Source: Macrotis lagotis
Lineage: Eukaryota; Chordata; Mammalia; Peramelemorphia; Peramelidae
Assembly (NCBI RefSeq): GCF_037893015.1
Contig: NC_133665.1
Location: forward strand, 99,955,637-100,019,636
Length of the DNA stretch: 64,000 nucleotides
Reading direction: 5' to 3'
This document shows, in pieces, positions 1 to 10,830 of the stretch; position 1 is the first letter of the stretch; each line of letters starts with the position of its first letter. Position numbers and translations under genes: made by a program. The notes beneath the pieces are model-generated. The model was not told the DNA's origin. It saw only the letters and a list, made by a program, of their open reading frames with translations, and did no database searches.

Positions 1-96
1 GGTCTCTAGTTGTTGGTTTTTTTCAAAAAAGTTTTTAGCTCGGTCATTAAAATCTTCTCTTTTGCTTAAGTATTTTTCAAGCAAAAGTTCTTGCCA

Positions 97-249
97 GGGG
101 CAGCTAGGTGGCACAGTGGATAGAGCACTGGCCTTGGAGTCAGGAGTACCTGAGTTCAAATTCGGCCTCAGACACTTAATTACCTAGCTATGTGGCCTTG
201 GGCAAGCCACTTAATACCATTGCCTTGCAAAATCTTAAAAAAAAAAAGA
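97..249 (+). mobile_element. Marsupial tRNA-derived SINE
   Basis: The copy begins GGGGCAGCTAGGTGGCACAG, contains the B-box-like GAGTTCAAATT and ends in GCCTTGCAAAA plus an A-run. The 8-bp direct repeat TCTTGCCA lies at 89-96 and 250-257, as expected of target-primed reverse transcription. It is one of about twenty copies of this family in the window. Confidence 0.93.
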
Positions 250-349
250 TCTTGCCATAAAATTTACTGAAAAATAGGTTATTTGTGACCTTCCTTATTC
301 TAGAGCTCAGAACCTCCTGGCACACTATATTTGATCTTTTCTTTCTCTC

Positions 350-1470
350 TCAAACTTCCTGAAAAATCCCTAGCTATTTGCACCAGCTAGTTCTTCTTCC
401 TTTACTTTTTTCTTTCTTTATAATTCTTACAGTTCAACTTCTAATCTCATTCATTACTCTATTGAAATTATTTTCTTCTAAGTTTCTCATGATTTTTTAT
501 TTATTTGGATATCCTTATTTTCCTCTGCCTGTCCTTCTGGAGTTTGGCATTGTTGATCACCTCTTCCTATGATTTTCATGTCTGCTCTCTTGGTTCTTTT
601 CCTCCTACCTGACAACTATTCCTTGGACTCTTTTGTTAGATCATCATTAAGAATATGATCCATTACTGGATATTTCCCGAGATACTTCCCTGGACTCTTT
701 GCCCCTTTTTATCTCTCTCCTTAGTTGTCTCATGAGCTTCCATGTGTTGAATTGTCATGTATTTGCAGATAACTTCCAAACCTTTATATCTAGACTTAAT
801 CTTTCCTGAGTTCAAGTTCTGCATCAGCTACTGCCTTTTGGACATTAAAAACTGTACTGTAGGCATTTTAAAATCAATATGTCCAAAGTAAAATTGATTA
901 TTTTTTTCCAAAACTGTCTTCCCCCCCATATTCTTTTTTTCTTTCCAGTTTATCACCATTATTCTAGCTAACTATGTTTAGAATTTCATTGTTATTCTTT
1001 ACTCTTTGCTTTCTCACCCAATTCTTCAATCACTTCCCAAATTTGATTGTTTATATCTTTACCACACTTAAAGATTTCTGTTCATTTGGTTCATTTGACT
1101 TCCACCCCAATTAAAGCCCTCATCATCTCTTTGGCCTAGACCACAGCTGTCCAAAATTCGACCTATGGTCTGCATGCAACCTGCAGTTCGATTTTATGCA
1201 ATCCCCTGTGTGTTTGCTAAATGCTTTAGTCAGTGAAGCCAAGCTACTGTAGAGCTTTCACTATAATGGCAAATCAAAATATATTGTCTGTTGTTTCCCT
1301 AAAAACTTTTAAAAGGAAAGTTGGTCAGCCCTGGCCTAGACTATTGCCTTTTAATTTGTATCCCTTCCTAATTTTTTCCCCCTGATTCTTCCATACAGTT
1401 ATTCGTCAAGCAAAAGGTCTGTCTAATGGTGAGACCAAGCGCTACATGTAATATTTCCTAGTGAGTTTGG
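350..1470 (+). mobile_element. L2 LINE fragment, sense, interrupted by a hAT-like insertion
   Basis: This is degenerate but recognisable L2 reverse-transcriptase-domain DNA. Segments such as CTTTTGGACATTAAAAACTG, TCAATATGTCCAAAGTA and CATCATCTCTTTGGCCTAGACTATTGCC (read across the insertion) follow the L2 coding strand. The last encodes the SRLDYCNSLL-type motif. No usable ORF remains. The insertion at 1142-1333 splits it. Confidence 0.65.
1142..1333. mobile_element. Non-autonomous hAT-like DNA transposon, 192 bp
   Basis: A perfect 8-bp target duplication GCCTAGAC flanks the element (1134-1141 and 1334-1341); 8 bp is the hAT length. Its ends are imperfect inverted repeats: CACAGCTGTCCAAAATT at the left and, read on the minus strand, CAGGGCTGACCAACTTT at the right. 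Removing it restores a continuous L2 sequence, which confirms the boundaries. It has no coding capacity. Confidence 0.8.
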
Positions 1471-1638
1471 GTTTTTTTTGTTTGTTTTGTTTTTGCAAAG
1501 CAATAGGGTTAAGTGGCTTGCCAAGGCCACACAGTTAGGTAATTAGTAAGTGTCTGAAGCTGAATTTGAACTCAGATTTGGAATGAGTTTGGACTCCACA
1601 AGGCCGGTGCTCTATCCACTGTGCCACCTAGCCTCCCC
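1471..1638 (-). mobile_element. Marsupial tRNA-derived SINE
   Basis: This is the reverse complement of the SINE: T/G-rich tail, then GGGTTAAGTGGCTTGCC, CACACAGTTAGGTAATTA and GTGCCACCTAGCCTCCCC at the right. It is somewhat diverged. The flanks GTGAGTTT and ATGAGTTG are a possible worn target duplication. Confidence 0.88.
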
Positions 1639-1694
1639 ATGAGTTGTTTTAATAAGGAAAGGAGGTTTTTCTCTTTTTAATAATCCCAGCAATG

Positions 1695-2040
1695 GTCAAC
1701 CAACAATCATTTAATTAAACTCTTATGATGGTCAAAATATTATGCTAGATGTAGGGGTAATTAATTTGGTAGAAGTCTTGGCCTTTATGTAACAAAAAGG
1801 ATATGAAATCTATTTCTTATGCAGTCATTTCCACAATAACAAAAATAAAGACTAGAAAAAGACAATGGGGAGAAAAGGATCTCTAGGAAGACTTATTAGA
1901 ATAAATAGTATCTGAGATGGGACTAGATACTTAGAAGATCAGAGAGAGAAGGAGATGGGAATTGGAACATTGACTTGGAAAGTGCAGACATCTTGATAAT
2001 AAAGCACTGGAACAGATGGAGAATGATCATCTCTTCAAGG
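1695..2040 (-). mobile_element. L2 LINE 3' fragment
   Basis: The segment starts with the inverted L2 3' end (CAACAATCATTTAATTAAAC, TATTATGCTAGATGTAGGGG) and continues into sequence resembling GGGATTTTAGTTGGGACTTGAAGG on the same strand. Divergence is high and there is no ORF. Confidence 0.5.
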
Positions 2041-2143
2041 AGACATGTTCAAGATGGTTCAGCCAGAAAGGAGAGAACAAGGAGAAAAGACTAATGTACT
2101 GGAAGCCAAAAAGGGAGAGAAAGTAATTAGCTTATTGAAAATA

Positions 2144-2274
2144 CTGGGAGTGGGTAGAAATTTTCATCAATACTTTGAAATAGAATTTTTCTATGAAGAA
2201 ATAGCAATTTTGTATGTCTCTAATTAGCTATTGATTCCTGAACCTGGAGGTAAAAACAAATTTCTTGTCACTGT
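2144..2274. repeat. Left arm of a long imperfect inverted repeat
   Basis: This arm pairs with 3020-3151 in inverted orientation. Conserved blocks are CTGGGAG(T/G)GG(G/A)TAGAAA, ATGAAGAAATAGCAA, TTCCTGAACCTGG and ACAAATTTCTTGTC(A/C)CTGTG. By eye the arms are roughly 80% alike over about 130 bp, with a 745-bp spacer. The repeat family is not recognised with certainty. Confidence 0.8.
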
Positions 2275-2524
2275 GCAGAAAAGGGTTATGGGAGGATTTT
2301 AGTTGGTCTACCTCTTTCATTTCAAACTTTGGAAAATCCTGTATCATGGATCTGAGGAAGAAGTAAAATGGGATTATTTTCAGAGTTTTCAGGAGCTTGA
2401 AGATGTGGAATTTGTTTCTTGGTTTTTCTCTTTAAATTTTACACACTCGATAGTAAAAATAACTTTTATTAGAAGAAACAACTTCATCCTTCAACAGAGA
2501 AATAGGTTTAATAGAATTGTAGAG

Positions 2525-2670
2525 TCAAAAGAGAGCTTACTTTGAAGACTTATTTTTATTCTTTGACATTAGCTGACTGTATGACCATAGGTATGTAATG
2601 AGTTCCTGGGCCTCAGTTTCCTACCTTGTAAAGTGAAGATCAGCTAGATCATTTCAAAATCTAATTTCCT
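2525..2670 (+). repeat. MIR-like SINE fragment
   Basis: The order of motifs matches MIR: loss of the head, then GACTGTATGACC, CTGGGCCTCAGTTTCCT and TGTAAAGTGAAGATCAGCTAGAT. It is an old, diverged copy without visible target duplications. Confidence 0.6.
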
Positions 2671-3019
2671 TTTCACTGTATCATATCATGTACCTCTTTC
2701 TCCCCCACCCCAAATGTAGAGACCCACATTATCTTTTTCTTCTGCTATTAGTTATTATGGTTATTTTCATTCCTTTCTTGAGAGTTTCTGTACTGTACTT
2801 CTTGAATTCTCTTTTAGGCCATTAAACCTACAGATCACAAAAACCTCTCTTCTGGCTAAGTCATCACAGGGAGTTATTGACCTTCTTTCCCAAAATGTAG
2901 ATACTTGATAATTTCCACTAATATGAAAGTTGTTTATTTCCTATAGCTTATGTTGCTTTATTTTCAAAATTTATTTTGATTTTATTCATATAGAAAATCT
3001 TAGATCTACTCTTAACTTT

Positions 3020-3151
3020 CACAGGGACAAGAAATTTGTATTTAGCTCCCAGGTTCAGGAATATATAATTAGTGACATGCAAATTTGCTATTTCTTCATA
3101 TAAATAGCCTAAATGAAAAAAATGTCTTTAAGAGTTTCTATCCCCTCCCAG
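3020..3151. repeat. Right arm of the long imperfect inverted repeat
   Basis: Its reverse complement matches 2144-2274 block by block, including TATGAAGAAATAGCAAATTT and TTCCTGAACCTGG. It directly precedes an L2 sense fragment, so it may belong to the same element. The alternative is that both arms are copies of one repeat inserted in opposite directions. Confidence 0.8.
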
Positions 3152-3229
3152 TTAGACAAATTACTTAGCTCCAATACATGACTTCCCAGGTAGTTTGAAA
3201 GAAATACTTCTACTTTAAGAAGCTTTAAA

Positions 3230-4355
3230 CCAAAATGATCCTCTATTCCTATAATATTACTAGAATTCTTAGCTATTACAGCCCTCATTTCATCCTTCTT
3301 GACATCTGCAACATTTGATACCATTGATCTTCTTGATTCTGTTATCTTTGAGTTTTCCTTCATTACTTCAAGTTGTTTTTCCTAACCAGTCCTCCTCAGT
3401 CTCCAGATACTTTTCTTTCTCTGCTAGAAGTGTGTGTGTGGGGGGGCCTAACTTGGGAAATTGTATTTATTTTAGTATTCACTTTGCGATCTTATTATTA
3501 GTACCCTAAGGTTGAATTATCCTCTCAATCGATATGATTCCATGATCTTCATTTCTGATCTCTATCTCTTCCTAGTTTAATTACCTATTGGACTTTAAAA
3601 CTGGGTGTCTCATAGACAGATTCATTGTCTTCCCCCACACACACACACACACATTTATATCCCTCTGCGGAACTTGTCTAATTCTATTTAAGATTTGCAA
3701 CCTCAACTTTGATCCCCAATTCCTCTTTTCTCTGATTTTGGTTATAATATCAGCACTGTTCTTATTCTCTCTACATATCTAATCACTTATCAGTTGTATG
3801 TCTTTCATCTTTTGGTCTCCTGTTCTCCATTCACACATCTACCACTATAATTACCTTTCTGTTTTTATTGTATTACTCTTTTAATGAGTATTTATTCTGA
3901 GCCTCTCTCCTCTATCATTCATATCATCATTCATAGAGTGACTGAATTATTCTTTTAGCTCATGTCTATGTCTTTCTTTAGCTCTAAAAATCAGTAACTC
4001 TCATACTTCCATTAGTTCAAAATATAAATTTCCATCTTATCTTTAAAGGTTGCAATTTGTCCCCAACCTATTTTTATGGTTTCAGTTTAAGTAATTTCCT
4101 TTCCAACATCACTGAATATCCAGCTTTGTTCCTCACATGGCACTTTGATTTCATGTCTCTGTGCCTTTAAATTGACTGTCCACCTTGCATAGAATACATT
4201 CTGCTCTCATAAAAACTTTTCCTTCAAGAATCAGCTAAATACCTTCTACGCAGTCTTTTTCTCCCTCCTTACCTCTGATCTACTTTGTATTTAACTTCCT
4301 TATATTTATATTATATCCTCCAAAAGTATGAAAATTATGTGACAGCAGGAATTTC
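3230..4355 (+). mobile_element. L2 LINE fragment, sense, reaching toward the 3' UTR
   Basis: Around 3280-3330 the sequence follows the L2 reverse-transcriptase strand (CTCATTTCATCCTTCTTGAC, then a phase matching an AFDTIDH-type motif). It continues through the transition at 4190-4250 (CTTTTCCTTCAAGAATCAGC) to the L2 3' region. A short (AC)n run sits at 3637-3654. All frames are broken. Confidence 0.65.
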
Positions 4356-4374
4356 TTCTTTATTTTTAAAAGGG

Positions 4375-4540
4375 GGTAGATTATTGACGATTTACAGCTC
4401 ACCTTTATATAATGGTTTTGCAACTTGAAAAGTGCTCTTTTTTCCTATGACAGGCAACGTTACTAATACAAAATATTCATCCCATTTTACAAATGAGGAT
4501 ATTGTGACTCAGAGTGACTGGTCTTTAAGTCATAAAAATA
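4375..4540 (+). repeat. MIR-like SINE
   Basis: The core motifs TTTGCAACTTGAAAAGTGC, CATCCCATTTTACAAATGAGG and GTGACTCAGAGTGACTGG are in MIR order. It is an old and truncated copy. Confidence 0.65.
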
Positions 4541-5059
4541 GAAAATGTGAAAATTAAAACTCAGTGATCAGTATTTTTCACCTTGCTTTCTTTCTTAGGA
4601 ACAAGTCCAGATTAGTCCTCAAACAATGCCTTCTAACCAGAAGAGAAATTTCTTTGGAGCTATATGTTTGTCTCTGATATACAACTTGTTTCTTTAAAAT
4701 TGTATAATAAATTCTCATATTGCTTTCTAAGTTGTCCTGCTTGACTGCATTGACCACTGATTTTTTTTTTTGCATTTAAAAAAATGCCTCAATGATCTTT
4801 TTTGTTTCCATTTTGGGAGGGAGGGGTAAGAAGACAATACTGTTGCCAATACCTGCCTCCAAAATAGTCCTTCCCCAATGTAAAAAAAGAAAGAAAGAAA
4901 AACCCCAACCTTGTAAAAGTTAAGCATAGTCAAGAATAAAAAAATCCAAAGAAGGGTAATATCCAAAAATGTATCTTCAGGTGGGATAATATTGGTCCTC
5001 GTGAGATGTGTCTTTGCATTGACCAGAGTTAAATATTTCAAAGTTTTTGTGCAAACTGT
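4541..5059. other. Intronic sequence without a recognised feature
   Basis: The stretch is AT-rich. The apparent ORFs across it are short, low in complexity and show no splice-flanked conserved block. I see no coding or RNA signal. Confidence 0.5.
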
Positions 5060-5800
5060 GTTGTTTTATTAATCTCATTTTAAGTTTCACTTGATGGTGA
5101 AGTCTTTCTTTATAGTGATATTCCATTATATTAACATACACATAATTTGTCCCTCATTCCTTAGTTGATGGATACTATTTTGTACATCTGGGCCCCTTTC
5201 CCCTCTCTTTTTTTTAAATCTCTGGTCCACATTTCTTTCTAGATGTTTTAAGTTAATTCATTTTTGTCGTCTTATAACCCCTCTAGAAATTATTATTTTT
5301 GCCAATATTAAAGGTATGAAGTAGAACCTGAAAGTTATTATAAACATTTCTGTACTAGGGATTTGGGGCATTTTTATGTCTATTGATAGTTTGAAGGTCT
5401 TCCTTTGAGAATAAGTCTTTTCTTGTTTCTTTGACCATTTATTCACTGGAGAATGGTTTCTGTTTTTTTATGTGTTTGAATCAATTCCTTATATATCTTT
5501 AAGAATTTTTCAGAAAATCTTAATGAGAAGTTGTGTTTTTTTCTTAGTTAACTGCTTCCCTTTTAGTTTTGACTGCCTTGATTCTGTTTTTGCAAAAATT
5601 TATCACTTTTATATAATTATATTTGTTTATTTTGTACTTGAACTCTTCCATTCTTCATGGTTTTGAAAGGTCTTTCTCTGTGGTTGCTCTTCTAATTTGT
5701 TTATGATGTGACCTTTTCTATCTAATTTGTTTATCGATTTAGATCTTGATATATGGTGTGAGTTGTGGTCTAGTAGTTTTTGTCCAATAACAAGACGTTT
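5060..5800 (-). mobile_element. Degenerate L1 LINE fragment
   Basis: The plus strand reads as the complement of the L1 ORF2 3' region: TAGTGATATTCCATTATATT, TCCTTAGTTGATGGATA, TTGACCATTTATTCACTGGAGAATGG and later TGGTGTGAGTTGTGGTCTAG. Many substitutions and indels mark it as old. Confidence 0.6.
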
Positions 5801-5959
5801 ACCCCAGTAGTTGAGGTTTTTAGGCTCATCGAGAGCATGATGCTACTGCTTTTTGTTACATACCTATTATTTTCCCCTCTTCACCTCTTGTTTTTTGTTG
5901 TTGTTGTTAAACTGTTTTCAAAGAGTTTTCCTGTTTTTAGTACTTTTGGGGATTGGGAT

Positions 5960-6150
5960 TATTAGACACATTTCAACTGATCTCATTTGGAATTGTCTTG
6001 GCAAAAATACTGGAGTGATTTGCCATTTCTTTCTCCAGGTCTTTTTTACAGATAAAGAGATTAAGACAAATCAGCATAAATGACTTGCCAAAAGATGAGT
6101 CTTTCTAACTCCAGGCCTGGTTCTGTCCACTGTACCAATTAGTTGCCAGT
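5960..6150 (-). mobile_element. Older marsupial SINE family (CORE-like)
   Basis: The inverted motifs TTGGCAAAAATACTGGAGTG, TTTGCCATTTCTTTCTCCAG and ACAGATAAAGAGATTAAGAC, ending in CCACTGTACCAATTAGTTGCC, identify a tRNA-headed SINE distinct from the young family. The copy at 37262-37375 carries the same TACTGGAGTG(A/G)(T/C)TTGCCATTTC block. Confidence 0.7.
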
Positions 6151-6154
6151 AAAT

Positions 6155-6320
6155 ATTCACTTTACTAAGGACTGAGGATTCAAAGGTTAAGAAAAAGAAA
6201 AGAAAGACAGTTCCTGCCTTTGAAGTGCTTACAATCTAATGGGGAAAGATAAATTAAAGGATGGGAAGAAGGGTTGGGGAAGAAGATACCCAACTTGAGG
6301 GCAAGGATTGGAAACTGTTG
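6155..6320 (-). mobile_element. L2 LINE 3' end fragment
   Basis: The sequence AGTAAATATTCACTTTACTAAG, then CAGTTCCTGCCTTTGAAGTG and CTTACAATCTAATGGGG, is the inverted L2 3' terminal region. It abuts the older SINE to the left. Confidence 0.6.
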
Positions 6321-6479
6321 GTAGATAAAGAGATGATGATTCTGAGTCTTAAAGGGAGGTCTCTTTAAATGTAGACTTTGGGAAAAATTCTTGCTCTGAT
6401 TTCCAGATTTACATTTAAAAGAAAAGGGAGAGGATACTGAGGGTGCTGATTGAGCAATGCATCCCAAAGTTAATGTACA

Positions 6480-6815
6480 TTTATGGAAACACTTTACATA
6501 TGTTATTCATTGACTATCTTAAGATTTTTGACTGTTCTTCTGAGTGCATTTTGTTACTTTCTTCCCTTGTTGTATAATGTGATTTTTGTTTGGTAGCTTG
6601 AATATGACAAATTTTTTTAGGTAGTATTGTCATTTCTATTATATTGTCATGTTGCGTAGTTGACGTGTCTTTTTTTCTTATTTAATTTTTTCAGTTATGT
6701 GCAAAGATCATTTCCAACATTTGTCTTTTTGTAAGCTTTTGAGTTCTACATTTTTCTACTTTCCTCCCCCTTCTTCAAGACATAAGTAATCTCATATAGG
6801 TAAGACATGAGTCTT
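6480..6815 (-). mobile_element. L1 3' fragment, degenerate
   Basis: The block TCAGTTATGTGCAAAGATCA, CAACATTTGTCTTTTTGTAAG, then CTCCCCCTTCTTCAAGACA and GTAATCTCATATAGGTAAGAC matches the inverted 3' end seen again at 49111-49290. The part before 6665 resembles older L1 coding DNA. Confidence 0.5.
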
Positions 6816-7714
6816 AATAATCAATTTCAGGTTAATTTGACTGCTATGCTGGTAGAGCCTTTTTAAAGTAGTTGATAATGTCATTCATTTTCTGATCACA
6901 TAAAAGATTTAGATATTCCGAAGATATATCATACGATATATCATAAGTTAATTACTGTGTCTTTGTTTCTCCAAATATCAAGTACCTAATAATTGCTTGG
7001 TGATTGATTGAGCCCAAGAAAGTTTTCTAGAGACATATAGGTCACTATACACCATCTAACAAATACTTTTAGTTATGAAATGTATGCTGAGTTTTAGATA
7101 GCAAATAATGTTTTACCAGATTCATGCAAATCTTGTATAGTGAATAATAAATAATGCATCATGCAGAACCTTAGGTCGGGGTTTGTTTTGTCATGTTCCT
7201 AGTTTCAGTTGTTACAAGTTTATGTCTTGTATATAAAGAAAACTTTAATTATTTAGAAGATAAAGACAAAGGAAAAGCATGAGAGAAAAGGGAGCAAGAT
7301 ACTAAAGGAAAATTTGAAAATTATTATATATATATATACATTTAAATTTTATATATATATACTTAATTTAAATGAGGCTTAATATGAGATTTGTCAACAC
7401 TTAGGAAAACATATGTACAAAAATTTCTTTTGGTAGTAGACTGGATAGTTTTATGTATTTCATGAAGCTAAAATGTTCTATTCCTGATGTTAACATCTAG
7501 TCTATCTAAATTGAATATATACTGGTAGTAAATGAAATAAGATTTTTTTGTTGTTGTTATTAAGAAGGTGCTTTGAGAGATGTACTAGCAGAGTGAAAAT
7601 AGAATGAAAGTTTATAACTAGATAAGAAAATATCTTCAGAGTTCAGGAATAAAAAGGAATCAAAAGATTTCTTTAAACGCAAATTATTCTGTAACCTTTT
7701 CTATGTGGATATAA
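6816..7714. other. Intronic sequence without a recognised feature; AT dinucleotide run
   Basis: I see nothing beyond AT-rich intron and a (TA)n-rich palindromic stretch at about 7323-7362. No exon-like block with splice sites is visible. Confidence 0.5.
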
Positions 7715-7910
7715 TCTGTAGAGTGCTAGGGATGGAGTCAAGAAAGTAACCTTCTAGACCTTTGCCCATAGGCAAATCTCCTCCTTGCTCCTTCCTCTAG
7801 TATTTCCTCTTCTGTAAAATGATAATAACACCTCAAAGGGTTATGAGATTCCAATCACAATTTGTGTAAAATACTTTGCAGACTCCTAACTTATCAACAA
7901 TAAGTGTCAT
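7715..7910 (+). repeat. MIR-like SINE fragment
   Basis: MIR order is preserved: GAGTGCTAGGGATGGAGTCA, GGCAAATCTCCTCC, TTTCCTCTTCTGTAAAATGAT and ACCTCAAAGGGTTATGAG, then TGTAAAATACTTTGCA. It is diverged. Confidence 0.6.
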
Positions 7911-8189
7911 ATATGATTCCTTTGGAAGGTAGTGAGTTTCTCCTCATTGAAAGTCTTGAAGCAAAAGCTGTGTAGTTGGTAATTTATAAAATATGTTGTA
8001 GAACATATTCTTTTGTGGTGTGATTTGGACTAGACGGTAGCTGTGATCCCTTCCAAATTTAAAATGCTATAATCTTATGAAGTCAGTCTTTGTGATAGTT
8101 TATTTTTCCTCATAAGAGCTAAAGAAATGTACTGAAATATGAACCACTTTAAAATTTAACATTTTAGCACCTATCATTTATTTCTTGTA

Positions 8190-8420
8190 GTATTTTTAAT
8201 TAATACCTGGCATTTATATTATGCTTTATAATTTGCAAAGTGTTTTACATTTATTCCCATTTGACCCTTGAGGTGTAGGCAATTACAAATATATCCCCAT
8301 TGTACAGATGGGAAAACAAGGCTTTAAGAAGTAATTTGTCTAGAGTTTCATGTCTGTAAAATGACAGAAGTAGAATCTGCATCTCTTGCTTACATTTTCC
8401 TTTATACCTCATCTGCTTAC
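8190..8420 (+). repeat. MIR-like SINE
   Basis: The motifs GGCATTTATATTATGCTTTA, AATTTGCAAAGTGTTTTACAT, CCCCATTGTACAGATGGGAAA and TAGAGTTTCATG follow the MIR consensus order on the plus strand. Confidence 0.65.
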
Positions 8421-8737
8421 ATAATTTACATTGTTAAATTGCACTATTGTTGTGGAATAATTTTAATGTGGTTCCTGTTTTGGGGAGAGAAAATTGCCTA
8501 TAAACAAGAATAAAAACATAAATTAGAATCCATATTTTTCTTTACTTATCTTTTACTACACTGTCATATTTTACTATCAGGAATTTACATTTACATATGC
8601 ATGTGCATATAGGTGTATATACATGTAAATATGTTCACACAAAGTGTGTTTGAATGTGTGTATAATGGGTCTGCTGTATACCAAGCAGCATGCTAAAAGC
8701 TTTGCAAATATTATCTTGATCCTTGCAAAACCCCAGA

Positions 8738-8774
8738 AGAGAGAGAGAGAGAGAGAGAGAGAGAATGTGTGTGT

Positions 8775-8826
<52 letters not shown>
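8738..8826. repeat. Composite microsatellite (AG)n(GT)n(AGT)n
   Basis: Three arrays adjoin: AG repeats at 8738-8764, a short GT run at 8766-8777 and about 16 copies of AGT to 8826. The long reading frames here (poly-Ser one way, poly-Tyr the other) are produced by the array and are not genes. Confidence 0.95.
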
Positions 8827-8834
8827 GTTTTGTG

Positions 8835-8965
8835 AGGCATCATGGTATTCTAGAAAACTTGGGCCAACTTGGGCAATTTACTTTAACTTGAGTCTTTGTG
8901 TCCTGCTTTATAAAATGAGGACTTTGAACTAAGATTGTTCTAATTCCACTTAGCAGTCTCATATC
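8835..8965 (+). repeat. MIR-like SINE fragment
   Basis: TGGTATTCTAGAAAACTTGG, GGGCAATTTACTTTAACTTGAG, CTTTATAAAATGAGGACTTTGAAC and TTCTAATTCCACTTAGCAG match the MIR-type body in order. The microsatellite lies at its left edge. Confidence 0.55.
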
Positions 8966-10134
8966 TTGTCTTTTATATGTATGTTTGTAAGTTAGAGTAG
9001 TAGTGGGGTATATCTGTGTTTGTATGTCGATGTGGAGGCAGTTTTAGTTTCTCGGAGGAGAAGTAGTCTTCCCTAAGCTTGAATGACTTCATGTGGACCT
9101 ATCAAGTCAGAAAGAGGCTTATCACGAAAGAACACCTAGATTGTGTACTAAGTCCCAAAGAGAATTATTGTCTGAAATTGCATAAAAGTGTACCCATATT
9201 GGAACAAAATTTTGAATCCTTGAACTATTAGGAAATGGTGTAGATATGTGTATGTGTTTACTTGGATTTGTAGGTACATAAGATTTTTTTTTCCCCTCAA
9301 AGTACAGTTTACCAGCTGTGTTAAGATACTATCATTTTATATTGAATATAAATTCTAAACCTCTGAAAAAAACCTCATGGCATGATTTCCTTTATCCAAA
9401 AACTAAACTTCATGCCAATTATCAACCAGATCCAGATAAAATCATTAGTGTCTTTATTATTGTTATTAGTACCATGAACCTATATTCTCTAGTGTGGTTA
9501 AACAAGAGGCAGTAAAAATTATAGAAGGAAGCATAAGGAAGAGATCATCCTACAGCATGAAAAGACTGGCATATGGATCAGAGTAAACTGAGAGCACTCT
9601 AGAGATATTTTATGTGAAAAAAACACAGGACTTTATTTGAGTTTTTAGAACATTGGAATTTTCATGACGGCATAAATTTGACAGTCTAGGAAAACGTCTG
9701 TAGAATCTCAAAAGGCTACAATGAAAAAAACCCTTTTTTCCCCTCTTGAAATGATTCAGTACCCCCTAATTCTCTTTTTAAGGAATCTGCAATCACCATT
9801 TTCCTCTCCAATTTATCATCCACAAGAATATTTCTAAGTTACTGGTAATGGCTAATAAAGAAGTCTGTTGGATGGGGACAGACTAATTGGAATGAATTTC
9901 AGGTTCATATGTGAATTTACAACAAATTGTCAGCTAATAAATTACATTGTTTCTTAATATGGAGGAAATAAAACTGAATGATGAGGTTGAAGCCAAGGGT
10001 TAAAAAATACTTAAAATTAGTTCTCTATTCCAGTTTAAAAACAAAAACCCAAAACTTTGTTCTATATTTCTTGTAGTTTCACTTCTTTTAAGAGACAGGA
10101 AAAGCAAGCTTAATTTTTCAGAATCGTAGAGAAG
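8966..10134. other. Intronic sequence without a recognised feature
   Basis: No recognised repeat or exon. Short open frames across this stretch lack family motifs and have no convincing splice context. Confidence 0.5.
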
Positions 10135-10385
10135 TATACAGCTTAAAATGAAGGAAGAAAGAATTTCTGAAGTGACTACTGTGTTCCAAGCAGTGTGCTA
10201 AATTTCCCTTTACAGATGGGATTATTGAATTGTTACAACAGCCCAGGAAAATAGATGGATTTATTACCCCCATTCCACAGTTGTGGAAAGTAAGGCAGAG
10301 GTGACTTGTCTGCACAGCCAGGAGAAAATGAAGTCCAGATGTGAATTTAGATCTTCCTGGATCTAGATCCAGGACCTTCCCTCCC
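10135..10385 (+). repeat. MIR SINE
   Basis: The order CTACTGTGTTCCAAGCAGTG, CCTTTACAGATGGGATTATTG, ACAACAGCCCAGGAAAATAG, CCCCATTCCACAGTTGTGG and GCAGAGGTGACTTGTCTG is that of a nearly complete MIR. A 98-codon antisense frame across it is a by-product of the repeat. Confidence 0.75.
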
Positions 10386-10515
10386 TTAAATCTTGTATAA
10401 AGCTTTCTTTTCATATTTATTTGCTTATTGTTTCTCTACAATAAGTTGTGAGCTCCTTGAGGGCCAGAACTGTCTCTTACCTTTTGTATCTCCACTGCTT
10501 AGCACACAGTCCACC
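10386..10515 (+). mobile_element. L2 LINE 3' end fragment
   Basis: The stretch carries the characteristic L2 3' UTR words TTGTGAGCTCCTTGAGGGCC, AGAACTGTCTCTTACC, TTTTGTATCTCC and TTAGCACACAGTCC. Confidence 0.75.
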
Positions 10516-10629
10516 ATATTGACCACATTGATGAGGAAGTACCTGAGGTCAGATTGGAACTAGGAACTTCCTGAATCCAATTTGGGAACCCCAGTGTCTG
10601 TTCCCCATGTAATTATAGTGGAGAGCTAC

Positions 10630-10830
10630 CATGACTTCGGCATCATGGATACTAGGAATCAGGGTTCCAGCTGTGCCAATATCCTGCCTCAGATACTTAG
10701 ATAGTGCTTTATGCTCGGCAAATCACTGAAAATCTCTAGGCTTCACTTTCCTCATCTGTAACATGAGGGAGTTAGACTCATTGACTTCTAAGATCCCTCT
10801 TAATTCTGTAATCCTTCTGTTTCGAAAAAT
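10630..10830 (+). repeat. MIR-type / marsupial CORE SINE
   Basis: A tRNA-like head remnant leads into CTGTGCCAATATCCTGCCTC, GGCAAATCACTGAAAATCTC, CACTTTCCTCATCTGTAACAT and GAGGGAGTTAGACTC, then CTAAGATCCCTCTTAATTC, a standard order for this group. Confidence 0.65.

Noticed and set aside
97..170. tRNA gene in the SINE head
   Set aside because: The A- and B-box-like motifs belong to tRNA-derived SINEs; no cloverleaf with an intact acceptor stem can be drawn and the same sequence is repeated about twenty times.
8577..8932. Overlapping open frames with poly-Tyr and poly-Ser runs
   Set aside because: They are produced by the (AGT)n and (AG)n arrays; no real protein is expected.
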